From the NCBI RefSeq assembly GCF_016808095.1, contig NC_068973.1:13574501-13638500 (forward strand): a DNA stretch of 64,000 bases, in the 5' to 3' direction. Positions within the stretch are counted from its first letter, which is position 1. Every line of letters begins with the position of its first letter. Shown here in pieces: positions 1 to 13,400 of this stretch. Position numbers and translations under genes: made by a program. A model generated the notes under the pieces. The model saw only the letters and a program-made list of their open reading frames with translations, was not told where the DNA came from and made no database searches. The stretch comes from Vigna angularis. Lineage: Eukaryota; Streptophyta; Magnoliopsida; Fabales; Fabaceae.

Positions 1-1279
1 GAGAGAAAAAGCAGGAGAAAATAGGAAAAACAAAATTTAACCAGGACCAAAGATTCTTAGTAAAAACACACTCAGAAAAAATGACTCAAACTTTCCTCGT
101 GAAGATTGCATAAAGTGCAACTGGAACATAAGCTAATGCCTCATATGGTATCTGGAAATATTTGTTAGATGGTAAACGATCATGTAACAACATCCAAAGA
201 ACTAAAGATTTAGCTAGTGGAATGTTATTAGACCAAATAATCTTCCCAAAGAATCAGAAACTAAACTGGTATTAACAAAGGCACAAGCAGACTTCATATT
301 AAGTCCATCATCCAAACAGGTTCATCAACCTTATAGTAATAGCTATGAAATTGATGTTACCAATATCCTCAATATTGCTTAAAGAAGTTGGGATGTGCCA
401 ACCAATGCCATTCTTGGCATCACAAACCTTAGATCCAAAGTGACACAAGAGCCAAGATGCTGAGACATAGAACTATTAAAAAGCCAAGCATCATTCTAGA
501 AATTAACAGATTTGATAGAGGGCTACCTCCTCAAACATATATGAGAAGAACTTGAGGAAGAACAATTGCAATTCAAAGGATCTATGATAAAGGTCCAAGA
601 TCAAAACACGTATCCTTCAATCTTATAATGTTCCACGAACGGATTTAAACATGAAGGATTTCTTAAATATATACATGTTGGGCAACCTAATTTGTGTTCG
701 CTAGACGAGCCGGCCTTGCTAGGCAAAAATTTTCCATCTGTAATTTTCATTTTCTGTCATTTTTATGTGTTTTGGGCTTTGGGCTTTATTTTAGGGTTTG
801 AAGGATTTCTTAAACTTATGTACCTATATATAGAGGTATCAAACGTTAATGTAAACACTTTTAAGTCATATTATATGCATTTACATTCTTGAGAGAGCAT
901 TCTCTTAGTTCTTGGAACTCTTATTCTTATCAAAGATTAATATCTTTGTAGCGAATCTTCACTAGACTTGTCAATATGCTAGATTGTAGCGTCTCTATCT
1001 CTATCTTATTCTGTATTCTTTTCTGATTTATTTTTATTATGCCTCCTGAGGATTCAGATTCAGAAAAGATTTCCTTGATAGGATCGTATAAAGATTGATC
1101 ATCACCAATGATCTATTTAGAATTTCGGAGAGAAAAAATCATTCTAATCACTAATACTAGGCCAAATAGATGAAGGCTAATATAAAAATACAGAATACAA
1201 ATACAGCAAGGCTAATATAAAATTTCCTAAATGCATCAGGAACAATCACAGTTTTAACATTCTTAACAAGTAAACTAAC
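1..1279 (-). other. CALS10 intron 43 (partial) with a possible solo LTR
   Basis: Intronic DNA. About 677-1030 looks like a plant LTR read on the plus strand. It starts TGTTGGGCAACC, has the GC-rich CGCTAGACGAGC motif, and a TATA-like CTATATATAG near 825-834 followed by a plausible leader. No internal retrotransposon sequence and no clear target duplication were found. A 15-bp direct repeat (GAAGGATTTCTTAAA) occurs near 653 and 799. The rest shows nothing. Confidence 0.35.
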
Positions 1280-1438
1280 CTTCAGCAGTCCTAATTCAAG
1301 TATAAAACCCATTATCATTGGTACTGCAGTAAAAACGCCAATCTGAACCAAAAATTGAGCATTCAAAGCTGCATCAAGTGCTGTGTTACCCGCCAATTTT
1401 GCCTTGTCTGAGACAGCTTCGTCAAGACCAGAAAATGC
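1280..1438 (-). CDS. CALS10: CALS10 exon 43 (residues 1505-1557), last exon in window
   Basis: A 159-bp exon in phase at both ends. It encodes [36 protein letters not shown] and the helix [17 protein letters not shown]. The donor is AAG|GTTAGT. The family continues with about 350 more residues (FTFSLGT-type loop and C-terminal helices). None of that is recognisable between 1 and 1279, so the remaining exons lie outside the window. Confidence 0.94.
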
Positions 1439-4400
1439 CTGAAAGAGGAAGCATCATCAAGGAAGAAAATCAGTTTTTAAGTAAAAGCGAAAAGTAGAGA
1501 TTTATAGCCAAATCGTGGAGTTTAGATAAATTTCAGCAAATTATCACAATTGCGGATATAACACGCAAACCAGATGAAAATGAAATCTTTACCTAACTAT
1601 TAACTTCACAATGCTAAAAGGTGACTAAATAATTAAACTTGCAAATTGTTGCATTAGGATTTTGTTACACATGGGAAGATAAAAAAGTAAGCATATCTAC
1701 TACTAAATTGCCGATATATAAGTCAGTGCAAGAGTGATTTTAGTACTACAGAATAAAGCGTGAAGCCAAATTAACAGGTAACCTAGCATTGAATTTTATG
1801 AAAGCCTCCATCCAAATGAATTCCAATTTATCTTGCTCAAGTTCATGAATCCAATGCAATCCACAACGACTTTTACCATAATTGTAGCTCCATATATGAA
1901 GTGTATGTCACGTAATCATCAACATAGAACTAATGGTTGTTATTCCTCACCAATAACGTATTGTATTACAGTAGTCAAATGATCACCCAAGTTCTGAAAT
2001 CTAATAACTGAAAATAGCTATATTGAATGCCAGGAATAATTTCACGAATAATTACAGTAACAGTTTTATTAATTGATCACAAAAAACAAAAAAAATAACA
2101 TGGTATGCAACTAACATCATATATAGTTATGCATCTAAAAAATACACCCGTTTTGGGAACAATAGTTGATGTTCGAGAATCATTTAGTTAATGTAACTTT
2201 TAGAATAAATGGTCCTAAATGGGATTTATTGAAGATAATGTGTGCTTTGTGCTGAACCTAGTTCCTAGATGTATCTCTTAGAATTCTCTTATCTTCTCTC
2301 TCATACATTGTATCTGATGTATCCAAAATGATTACAAAAATGAGATCCTAAGGGAGGGAAACACACACTCTCAAATTTATTTTAATATTCTTGTGTATCT
2401 TTCTCAAGCCTAACAAGTTACAAAGAAAGAAAAGATCATGTCAGCAAATTTACCTAGAAATAAAAGCATCAACTTATTTATGTAAAAAGCAAGCCAATAA
2501 TTTTATCGGTGTAGAAAAGAAAAATTGATAGAGGGAAAGATAGATATCAAATAATCAGGAGGATATTATTTAAATCCTTCTACAGTACGGTAATACAAGA
2601 ATGCAAAGCAAAAGGAGTCCAAAAAGTGGTGCAAAACAGAAAGATAACTTAACAAGTCCTGTTGAATTACCAGGTATGCTCTTCCATATAAGAATACATA
2701 TACGGTAAGAACTGTCATCTGCAAGAATAAAAATAAAATTTATTAGACAACCAAGACAAATCAATGTTACTCATTTTCAACCAAAAATTTCAGAGCCTAA
2801 GAACTATACCATGGTGCAGACATAATAACCCACAGTTGTGAAGAAGAAAGAAAGCATTCTGAAGAAATCAAAAAGTTGTCCAAGCCTGTAAATATCCCTG
2901 CTAAGAACTTGCTCTCCATTACCACCAGCCACTTTTCCCTCAAAGAGTGCAATCTGATTTAACCCAACATCCCTTCCTTTTCCAACCTACAGAAGATATC
3001 GGTTAGAATAAGAGAAAGAAGAGTTACACTGAACCAAATGCAGAAAGCATCCAATAGCTACGTATATTTTCAACCTGAATGTATTCATGGTGTGTGATAT
3101 TTCCAAGCCGCAATGTGGAGTTGAAGCCTGTAGTATACCAAGACTTGAATCCATAAGCTTAATTACACAAAAAGTAGGACAACATAAAACTAAAAAGGCA
3201 CTAGGAAGGTAAAAGAGTTCAAAGTAGAATATCATAACCATTGTGCCTAACAAAAGGTAATAAGAGACAAGCTCCAATCCTATGCATTTTATAATATATT
3301 TTAAAAGTATATCATGAATTTGATAGCAATTACGCATTGTCTACCTTTGTTCATGCTATTTTTTTATTTTATTTCTTCAAAATTAAAAACTAAAGTGAGA
3401 GGTTTAGTGGCAAAGTCTATGTTAGAAGATATAAAGGAAGCAGGTAGTCATAACCTCCTGCAGTTGTGTTGTATAACAGACTATTATATATGATCTATTT
3501 TGGGTTTTTGTATGTAGTTTTGGAGTGTTTTGTAAAGGGGAAGAGTTAGGAGAGACAGGTCCTCTTGAAAGACCTTGAGTGTTGTACGTGGTTGTTCCTA
3601 TTCTTACCACATTGGTAAGAATTCAATGTTTCTAGTAAAACATCCAAGAATTTGACTTGGAATTCTCTAGAAATTCTGGATACATATCACAAAGCCTTTA
3701 AGTTCAACGAAAGATTAAATTCCATTTTTAAGCCAGTTTTTATATGTAATTGTTTCCCAAGAGTTTTCATGTTCTTCCTGTAGTTTGTGATTACTGGATT
3801 GGCATCCTCATGATCAAGTTACTTTTGGGGACTCTATTGGTGTTTTCCTCAAATGACAAACACATCTTAAGTAGATTCTCTCATGTTTTCCTTAATAGGT
3901 ACACTTTAAATTTCTATCTGTTCCTGATCTTATCTTTTACCTTGATTGCCACTCATTCAAAATAGCATTGATCATTGGGAAGTACAGTTTCCTTTTGAAA
4001 ACATGATTTTCATCGAAAATATGGCAGGTATCATTGTAATAGGTTAGTTCTTAACTAGATATGAACTTAACTGACCCGATAATACCCTGTTATGTATGAA
4101 AAATATTATATCCTAATATTCCATCAGATTTAAAAGAACACAGCATGTCTTAAGATGAAAAATTCAGGGTGACCTAAAACGAAAATAGATCACAATATAA
4201 TTCTTACCAGCATATATATCTTCACTAATATTAATAACACGGGATGCCTTACTAATCCCCCCTCGAGTTATGTGAAATATTCTGTCAAATACATCTGGGT
4301 GTCCATAGTGCATACGAACTCTGCAATATTTTTATTCCCAATTAAGAAAAAGGATGAATTGATTCAAAAGATCTACAAAAATGCATTGCTTCATACAATA

Positions 4401-7400
4401 TAAAATTGAAAATGAAGATATTGCCATATCTTCTACTGGTATATCTTCTACTAAATCAATGCATAACACCATTGCGGATTTCACGGTGTTAAAATATTTT
4501 GGTGATTGATACTTGGTCTAGAAAGCTTCTTTTTTAATAGGTACCAACTTCCTCTGTACAGGGGTGTTTAGCTTCTTTTGAAGCTTGTCGTGTATGATCA
4601 CATAAATATAGTTTAAAGCAAAATAATATTCAGCCATGTACTTTAGGTAATTGGATTGTAATTTCACCAAATTAATGCATGAATAAATGGCATGGTTACA
4701 ATGTTATGCTTGTATAAATCCATAGGCATTGTTGGTTATAAATGTTCAGATGTATTATGCTATGAATTGGCCAGTTTTAAATAATGAGAAAATTTTGCTT
4801 TTCCATTGACAATCAACCGCATACTAAACTTACTTGAGAGGATTGGCTAAAACTCGTTGTGCCAAGGTTACAAAACTAGTTTCTTGATTTGACATGAACC
4901 AAGCCAACGATGAAACACTGCAGCAGGTATGAAGCAAGCAATATATAATAAGAAAGATAAAGACAGTGAAACCTCAATAGTGCCAACTTGTTTATCAATA
5001 CATAAATGTCAATGCCAAACCTTCCTGTAAAAACATGTTCCCTTACTCCAAGAATGCTTGGAGGGCGAAGGCCATGATTCGCATGAAACTCCTCCAGAAG
5101 ATTTCTCATTTTCATTGCTTCCTCAAGATAATTGTCCTTCAAAAATTCAAATTATCAGATTAAATTACATAAACTTAATTTCCGCAATATGAAGTTCATT
5201 TACAACAGTCTGGTTAATGACATATTTTGCCAAGTCAAACAAATACAGAGAACGTACTGTACTTTATAATATGTTCAAGTCTTTAAGAGAAACATATGAT
5301 TAAGCAAACACTTTTTATATGGAATTAAGGGACAGAAATGCTAATTTAAAATATGAATACAAGTAATTTAAATATTCAATAATTGAACAGTGCAATCAAA
5401 TAAGAAAACTTTAACCAGAATTTATATAGCTAATTACACCTTTTGAAATTTATAGTGGAAAAACAAAAATATGAAAATTTAGATGAAAAGAAAAGTCTAT
5501 AATTAAGACATATTTCCAACATGACAAAACATAGAGCTAAAAAGGGCTTTGCCTTATGACCTTTTCATCTATCCTTGTACAAAAATTTAAAACATCTTGC
5601 AATAAAAAAATGTAGAAAAGATGGCAAAGAGAACACAAAAACAAATGATCATATGAGAAATGTCTTCACCTGATTCATGTCAATAGTTTGAACAGCTTCA
5701 CCACGAGTGAAAATTATAGCGTGGTTTTGATTTTCAGGTTTTCCTTCTCCAAGCTTTGGATCTCCAGGAAGTTTAATAGAATATATTTCCTATGTACAAG
5801 GTGAAAATAAAGAACATGTAATAGAAATGAAAACCAAGACAACAAGACAGTAAAAAATAAAATATATAAAACAAAACTAGTATTTTCTTCAATTAGAATG
5901 GAATAATAACTACTAATTGACAACGCAAGAATATGATATCTCAGACTAGTATATATAGTTTTTCTCTACCTGATCTTTTCCATTTATATCAGCTTTGACA
6001 AGCTTTGAATAAAACACTTTTGAACTATTTGCATCAGATGGTTCGTCAGAATGAATAAAAGCAACTCGAAGTGCCTCATTCCTGAGAATGAATAAAAAAT
6101 CTTAATGTTACATAATATATAGCACCAAAAAGTATTGAAAAAAAATGAAAAACTGAAATTGCAATAAAGAAACCGCTTATTCTTGAAAAAGAAAACCAGA
6201 GTCCCATTCTATTCCTTTAAATATAAGGATTGGTCAATTGTCCTCACTTTACAAAATCTTTAGTTTAGACCCTAATCTTGCAAAATTCATTTATTAGAAA
6301 CAAAGAGTGATAATGCATTACTTGAGAAAATAAAAATTACAGAAAGCTGAGTTATCTTATTGATGGAACATAGTTCTCTTTAAGCCTAACTCAACGTTAC
6401 AAAATTAGTTTGTAAGGTAAAGTTTACAAGTACAGATATGCTATAACTTTGTCTTATCCTTAGTCAATGTGAGATCTCCAACACATCACCCACACACCAA
6501 GGGCATATACATATAGAAAGTGGAACTAGATATTAATGGGTTGTCTAATAGTTGATGACACGATGGACTCAACAGGAAACAATCTCACTAGGATAGGTTT
6601 CAGATGGCTTGATACCATTTTAAGAAAAAAACCTTAAGCCCAACTCAACCTTATAAAACTGATTTGTAAGGTGAGGTTTACACCCACTACTACACAATAA
6701 ATTCACCTTATTTCTAGATGATGTGGGATATCTAATAGAAATAAAGATGGAATGCACTACAAGGTTACATGGAGAAGGTTCATCTCTTTTCCTCTTGTGT
6801 GGCTTGAGCATGGGCGCAAAAGTGTTCCTTTTCAAAAGATATAATAAAACCAAAAAAACATAAAAGACCAAATGCTCAAAAAAACATAAAAGACCAAATG
6901 CTCCATAGAACATGATCATGTTGTGTCACTCATATCTGCTGCAATAGCAACTTGACTTTAAAGTGCAACACTATCCTCTACAAGCACTATTGACTACTAT
7001 AGAGAAGTTAATCTCACACATTTTTTATTATCTCTAACAGTTAAGCTACGCAATGCTATAGTACTGCTATACAAGATGAAAACACTAACCTACTGCTGGA
7101 CAAGATCAAGAAAATGTATAGCATTCATTCTCTATTGTTCTGTGAACAAATTATGTTCTTATTATGCAGATCAAAGACTACAATGGAGTGTTTATAGAGT
7201 CAGAGGCTACAACTATCAATGCTAATATCTCAAGGACAAGAACAAATAAAATTTCAGTGATAGTGATTCCACATAAAGTTCATACCACTTAGATAAAATA
7301 TGAACCCTATGAGATGACCTTTCAGTAATATCCTTCCAAATTAGAACAACTTCCACTATAAAATAATAAAATTCTTAAGCAAACAAATTAAGAAGTTCAG

Positions 7401-10400
7401 TGGTCCAATGCTTCCTCAAAACACATGAAGAGGTACACAGCATGCAATCCCGTAAATAACATACATTCATATTCTTAGAGAATTTACTTGATTAGCACTT
7501 GGAAAAAATGAGCACAAAAATTGATACCTCTGTAACAATAAAGCAATATCTGCAGCCTCTTGTGCCTTCCGCTGCTTTTGTAGACCATAAATTTGGCATG
7601 AGACAACATAAGTAAATTTCAAATCTGCTTGTGCCCGTGATTCACGAGATAATTCAAAATCTTGACTTGTAATGAAGTTGTTTTGAGGATAATTGTCCAC
7701 TGTTGATACAATAGATTCCCAGAAAAATATCTATGTCAAACTTCATCAGAACCAAAATCAGAATAACATACTGCAGTCCAGAAAATCCATATTCAAATAC
7801 CTCCTAGTGATCTGCTCTCCAGAAAACTCTGCAGCATTAAAGCCCTCCTATAGTACATCATACCACGCACTGGAAATACAGTAATCATGCCTCAACTTAT
7901 GTCTTACGAAAACAGAAAAGAAAACAAATAAGAGATTCTAGGAATTTGTGACCTGTCCTAGCAAGAGTCTGCCCTCGATAAGAAGCCCAAAAACGAAGTT
8001 CCAAGGCATCACTGGAACTTTCTTGAAGTTCTGCATCCCCAGTGGATGCTCCTCGACCAATTCTTTCAAGAAAGTTTTCCCATTCATCTAAAATACAAAA
8101 CTATTCAAACTCAATCCCATAATAACATGATTCGAGGTGAAGAAATAATGAATGTATAATCATGATAACTAGGGCCTAACAAGTGTTCTGAACTTTGACA
8201 TGTGTTTATTCTTTGTGAGGAGAGAGGATACAAGGACAAGACACATTACCTGGAAATATCTTTTGAAGATAGAAAAGAGTAGATATTCCATCTTCGTTCT
8301 CTTTTTGCAATTCGGAAGTACCGTAAAGCACAGTTTCACTATAGTATGGAGTGAAAACACTATACAAAATATAAAAAAAAAAGGAAAAGGTGAATAAGGA
8401 GGACAAGAAAGAAGTAAAAGAAAATTCACTGCAAACCTTATAGATACACATGCGTATACCTGAACGGCAACATTTCACTAACAGGCTTTGCTGAAGGCAT
8501 ATCCATAAATAATGAATTTGTGAAAAACTCTAATCTTCTCCTGGCTTCAAGATTTTTTGGAATATTTGCAGCTGAATCCTTTACTGTAAGAAGAAGATGC
8601 AACCGCTTCACAAGCTCTTTCTACAACCAGAAAAAATACTTTAATGTATTTAAATTTTAAAAAAAATGAATTGAATGCAAATTGAAGGAACTTACAATTT
8701 CAGGATCATTAGGCCAAATTATCCTAGAAAAAAGTCGTCCCTCGTCCCTAGCTCTGGCTAAAAGGTTCCATGTATCAAGATTCTCCCTGGAAATTAAGAA
8801 GTTCAGAAATAAGGGACAGAATTAGTATTCTCATCATCTAAGTTAAAGGTTGGTTTCAATTTCATCAGCTAACTTTTTCATATCATTTCTGTCCCTCTAT
8901 CTTGTGTTTCTCACATTAGTTTGCAAGAACCTCTTTGGTAATTGTGTTTTTGGTAACAGCAAACTGGGTCATATTCTGTTAGGTTCAGCAAATAATACTC
9001 ACACACACTCAACAGTATAAGAAATATGTATGTTTATGTATTGATATTTCCTCTGTAATGATAAGAAAAGATGAATACAGGTATCTCACTCTCCCCCAAG
9101 GAAGCCTCCCTTCCTCCACTGGCCAAGAGGTCCAGTCTTAATTCCAAAATCCAAATCCCCTACCTCTCTCAAACCATTTGTTATTTATACTCTCTCTCTC
9201 TTCTAACAAACTCACCCTCTCTCCTCTAACTGATTTCCCCTCTACCCGCCACTAACTCTCTCTTCTTTTATTCCTCCTCATATACACTTTTAATGGTCTA
9301 ACATTACCCTCCTCCCCAAGATCAACCTTGTCCTCAAGGTTGAAATCAGGGAACTGCTGTCGAATGTATTGTTCCTCTTCCCAAGTAGCTCCATCCAACC
9401 CACCGTCTTGCCATTGTATTAGAACTTGGGGAATTTCCTCTCCTTGTTGCAGCTGGTTTCTGCGCTCTAATACCTTTAGAGGTGTGTACATAGGGTTGTC
9501 AACCTGCAGTTCAGTGGGAAGCTGCCCTTCCACCGAATGATCCCCTATAGCTAGCTTCAATTGGGAAACATGAAAAACAGGGTGGATTCTTGATGTTGTA
9601 GGTAACTGCAAGCGAAAAACAACTGGTCCTAATTGTTTCTCCACCAAAAATGGTCCATAATACCGTGCAGAAAGTTTTGGGTGTAAGCGTGTGGGCATAG
9701 AAGTTTGTCTATGAGGCCGGATTTTCAAGAATACCCAATCTCCCTCCTTGATCTTGGTGTCCATTCTCTTCCTGTTGGCATAGTGGGTCATCTGATCTTG
9801 AGCTCTGGCCAGATGATATTTAAGTTGTGTCAAAGCCTCATCTCTTGTTTGTAAGTCTTGTGCAACGGCTTCCACCACTGTTTCACCAGGAATGAAACGT
9901 GTGAGAGTTGGAGGGGGTCTTCCATACACAGTTTCAAAAGGTGTGCATTTTGAAGCTCCTTGGTAACTAGTATTGTACCAATATTCCGCCCAAGGCAAGA
10001 CTATACTCCAATTTTTTGGTTGTTCAGAACTAAAACAACGCAAATACGTTCCCAGCACCCTATTCAGCACCTCCGTTTGGCCATCTGACTCTGGATGATA
10101 AGCAGTACTCATGTTCAACTGAGTTCCCTGCAGGCGGAAAATCTCCTGCCAAAAAACACTCATGAATGTTGAGTCGCGATCACTTACAATGGTCATGGGT
10201 ATCCCGTGAAGCCGAATCACTTCCTTCACCAACAATGCAGCGATGGATCTGGCTGTATAAGGGTGTTTGACTGGGATGAAATGGCCATATTTACTAAGTC
10301 TGTCCACTACCACCAATATAGTATCAAACCCCTGAGATTTGGGTAATTTTACAATGAAATCCATACTAATCTCCTCCCAAATGGCTTTGGGTATTGGCAA

Positions 10401-13400
10401 AGGCTGCAACAATCCTTGGGGAGAAGCTGCCAAGTATTTATGTTGTTGGCATATGAGACATGCAGCCACAAAATCTGTAACAGTTTTCTTCATTCCTATC
10501 CAATGCAAAGATTGGGCCACCCGTCTATATGTTCTGTAAACCCCAGAATGCCCTCCCGTGACACTACTATGGAATTCAGCCAACAAGCGAGGGATCCAAA
10601 CAGATTTTGCTGATAATACAAGTCTCCCCTTGTAATGTAATCTTCCATGTTCCAACGTATAAGCTGGATGAGAGTTAGGGTCTACCCTTAATTCCTCCAA
10701 CACTTTCTGCAAACTCTCATCTTTTTCCACCTCCTCCATGAGCTCTTGAAATTCAAGCCAATATGGTCGTGATATCATCCGTAGCATCTTATCTGTTTCC
10801 TCCTCCTCCATGCCTTTTCTGGATAACCCATCCGCCACATGATTGGAAGCACCTGTCCTATATTTGATTTCAAATTCGTACCCCAAAAGTTTAGCTAGCC
10901 AATTTTGTTGACTTTGAGTTGTGATGCGTTGTTCCAGTAAATAACGCAAACTCTTCTGATCAGTAAAAACAACAAACTTCTGACCCAATAGATACGGCCT
11001 CCAATGTTGTATAGCAAGCACAAGTGCCATTAATTCCTTCTCATAAATGGACTTGGTTAAGGAAGAGTCAGATAACGCCTTACTAAAGAAGGCTATGGGT
11101 CTGTTTTTCTGGGACAAAACAGCCCCAACGCCAGTACCCGAAGCATCACATTCTACAACAAAGGGTTGCTCAAAATCAGGGAGAATCAACACTGGAGCTG
11201 TAGTCACTGCCTCTTTAAGCTTCTGCAGTGCCATGGCCCCCTCTTTAGACCATTTAAACATTCCTTTTTTCAACAAATCAGTAAGGGGTTTAGCCATTTT
11301 TCCATAATCTCTAATGAACCTACGATAATACCCAGTTAATCCAAGGAACCCTATTAACTCCTTGATGTTTCTGGGTTCTGGCCATTCCAAGACAGCTGCC
11401 ACCTTCTCCCTGTCCATCTCCACCCCTGCTGCCGATATCTTGTGCCCCAAATATCTCACTTGTCTTCTCCCAAATTCACACTTTTTTTTGTTTGCAAAAA
11501 GTTCATGTTCAGCCAAGACTTTTAAGGCTTGAGTGAGGTGTTGAGAATGCTCCTCCCAAGTCTTGCTATAGATAAGTATATCGTCAAAAAATACTAACAC
11601 GAACCTCCTCAATAGCAGCCTTAAAATTGAATTCATCATGTCCTGGAATGTGGCTGGTGCATTTGTTAATCCAAAGGGCATCACAAGGAATTCATAATGC
11701 CCTTGATGTGTCCGAAAAGCAGTTTTTGGAATGTCTTCCCTCTTCATTCTTATCTGATGATACCCAGCCTTTAAATCAATTTTAGAAAAATATGACGCAC
11801 CTTGAAGTTCATCCAGCAGCTCCTCAATGACTGGAATGGGATATTTATCAGCCACTGTTACTCTGTTTAATGCCCTATAATCCACACAAAACCTCCAACT
11901 TCCATCCTTCTTTTTTACCAATATTACAGGACTAGAGTAGGGACTGTTACTGGGCCTAATAATGCCCAAATTCAACATCTCTTCCACCTGATGCTCTATC
12001 TCAGCTTTCATTCCATGGGGGTACCTGTATGGCCTCACATTGACGGCCTCACTACCCTCTTTTAAAGGGATTCTATGATCCACTCTCCTCTCGGGTGGGA
12101 GGCCTTGGGGGTCTCGGAATACCCCTTCAAAAGCACTCAGAATTTGTTCCAACTCTACCTCCTCCTCTTGCATTAAGCCACTCTCTTCCGTCTTCTCATT
12201 CACCAATTCTGTTTGGCTTAAGCTCCATACTAAAGACAGCATTTCAATCCCTTTTTCTTTTATAAGAGCTTCAGGAGTCACCACCCTACGTGTCAATGAT
12301 GGGTCCCCCTTTACCTCCACTTCTCTTCCTCCATGCGCCACCTTCATGATGAGCTGTCCCCAATCTACTTTGATCTCTCCTAGGGAGGATAACCAGGTCA
12401 TTCCCAATATTATGTCCACACCGCCTAATTCAAAGAGATATAACTTATCTCCAACTTCTAAGTTTTCTAATAACACCGAGACTCCTGTGCAATACCCGCT
12501 GGTTTCTTTCCTTTGTCCATCCCCTAAACACACTTTATAAGGGCGTGTGTCGGTGCATTCCAGACCTAGCTCTTCCACCAATCGGGTGGATATAAAACTA
12601 TGGGTAGCTCCACTGTCAATAAGCACCAGAACTCTCTTCCCCTGCACCCAACCTTGCAGTTTCATCGTGTTCGATTGCGAGAGGCCACACGCGGACAATC
12701 CCGACAACTCCATAGCCTTATGTTCTACTTCGACACTTGCCTCCGCTTCTTCATCTTCATCCTCCTCCGCCAATATCATCACCCGCATGCTCCGTTCAGC
12801 GCAACGATGACCTGGACTGTAAGGTCCGCCGCAGTGGAAACAACGTCCTTCTTCTCGCCGCTTCATGTATTCTTGATAAGGCAGGGTCCGAATGCCTCGT
12901 CCCGCGGTTCCTCCTCCACTGTTACCAGCCTTCGAAGCCATAGTATTCACACTAGCGTCCTTCTTCATTCCTTGCCCTCCGCCGCCATTCACCGTTCCCT
13001 CTGACGGTCCGCGAAACGTTTCTGTCCTCGCCACCGTCCCTGAACTCGCGGAATATCTTCCCCACGTCGCTCCGCCTCTTCCTCCCACTCCACTACTTCC
13101 TCGCGACGTCCATCCCACTTGTTCGATGTCCCTAGCTCTCTCCATCGCCGTCAACAAATCGCGTGGGTCATGCGGTCTCACAGCGTTTCGTAATCCCTCC
13201 TACAAACCCGCGAAAAAATATCCCAGCAATTGGTCTTCGGTTACTCCGGTCGCCTGCGCCACGAGTACCTCGAACTCCTGGATATACTCATCGACGCCTC
13301 CTCTCTGTCGCACCGCGGCCAACTTCTCAAAGATGGTTCCCCTAATTAATCCGCCGAACCTCCTCGTCAACGCCTCCGTGAATGCCTTCCATGTTGGATG

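Noticed and set aside
692..892. 66-codon plus-strand open frame
   Set aside because: It coincides with the LTR-like island and has no domain.
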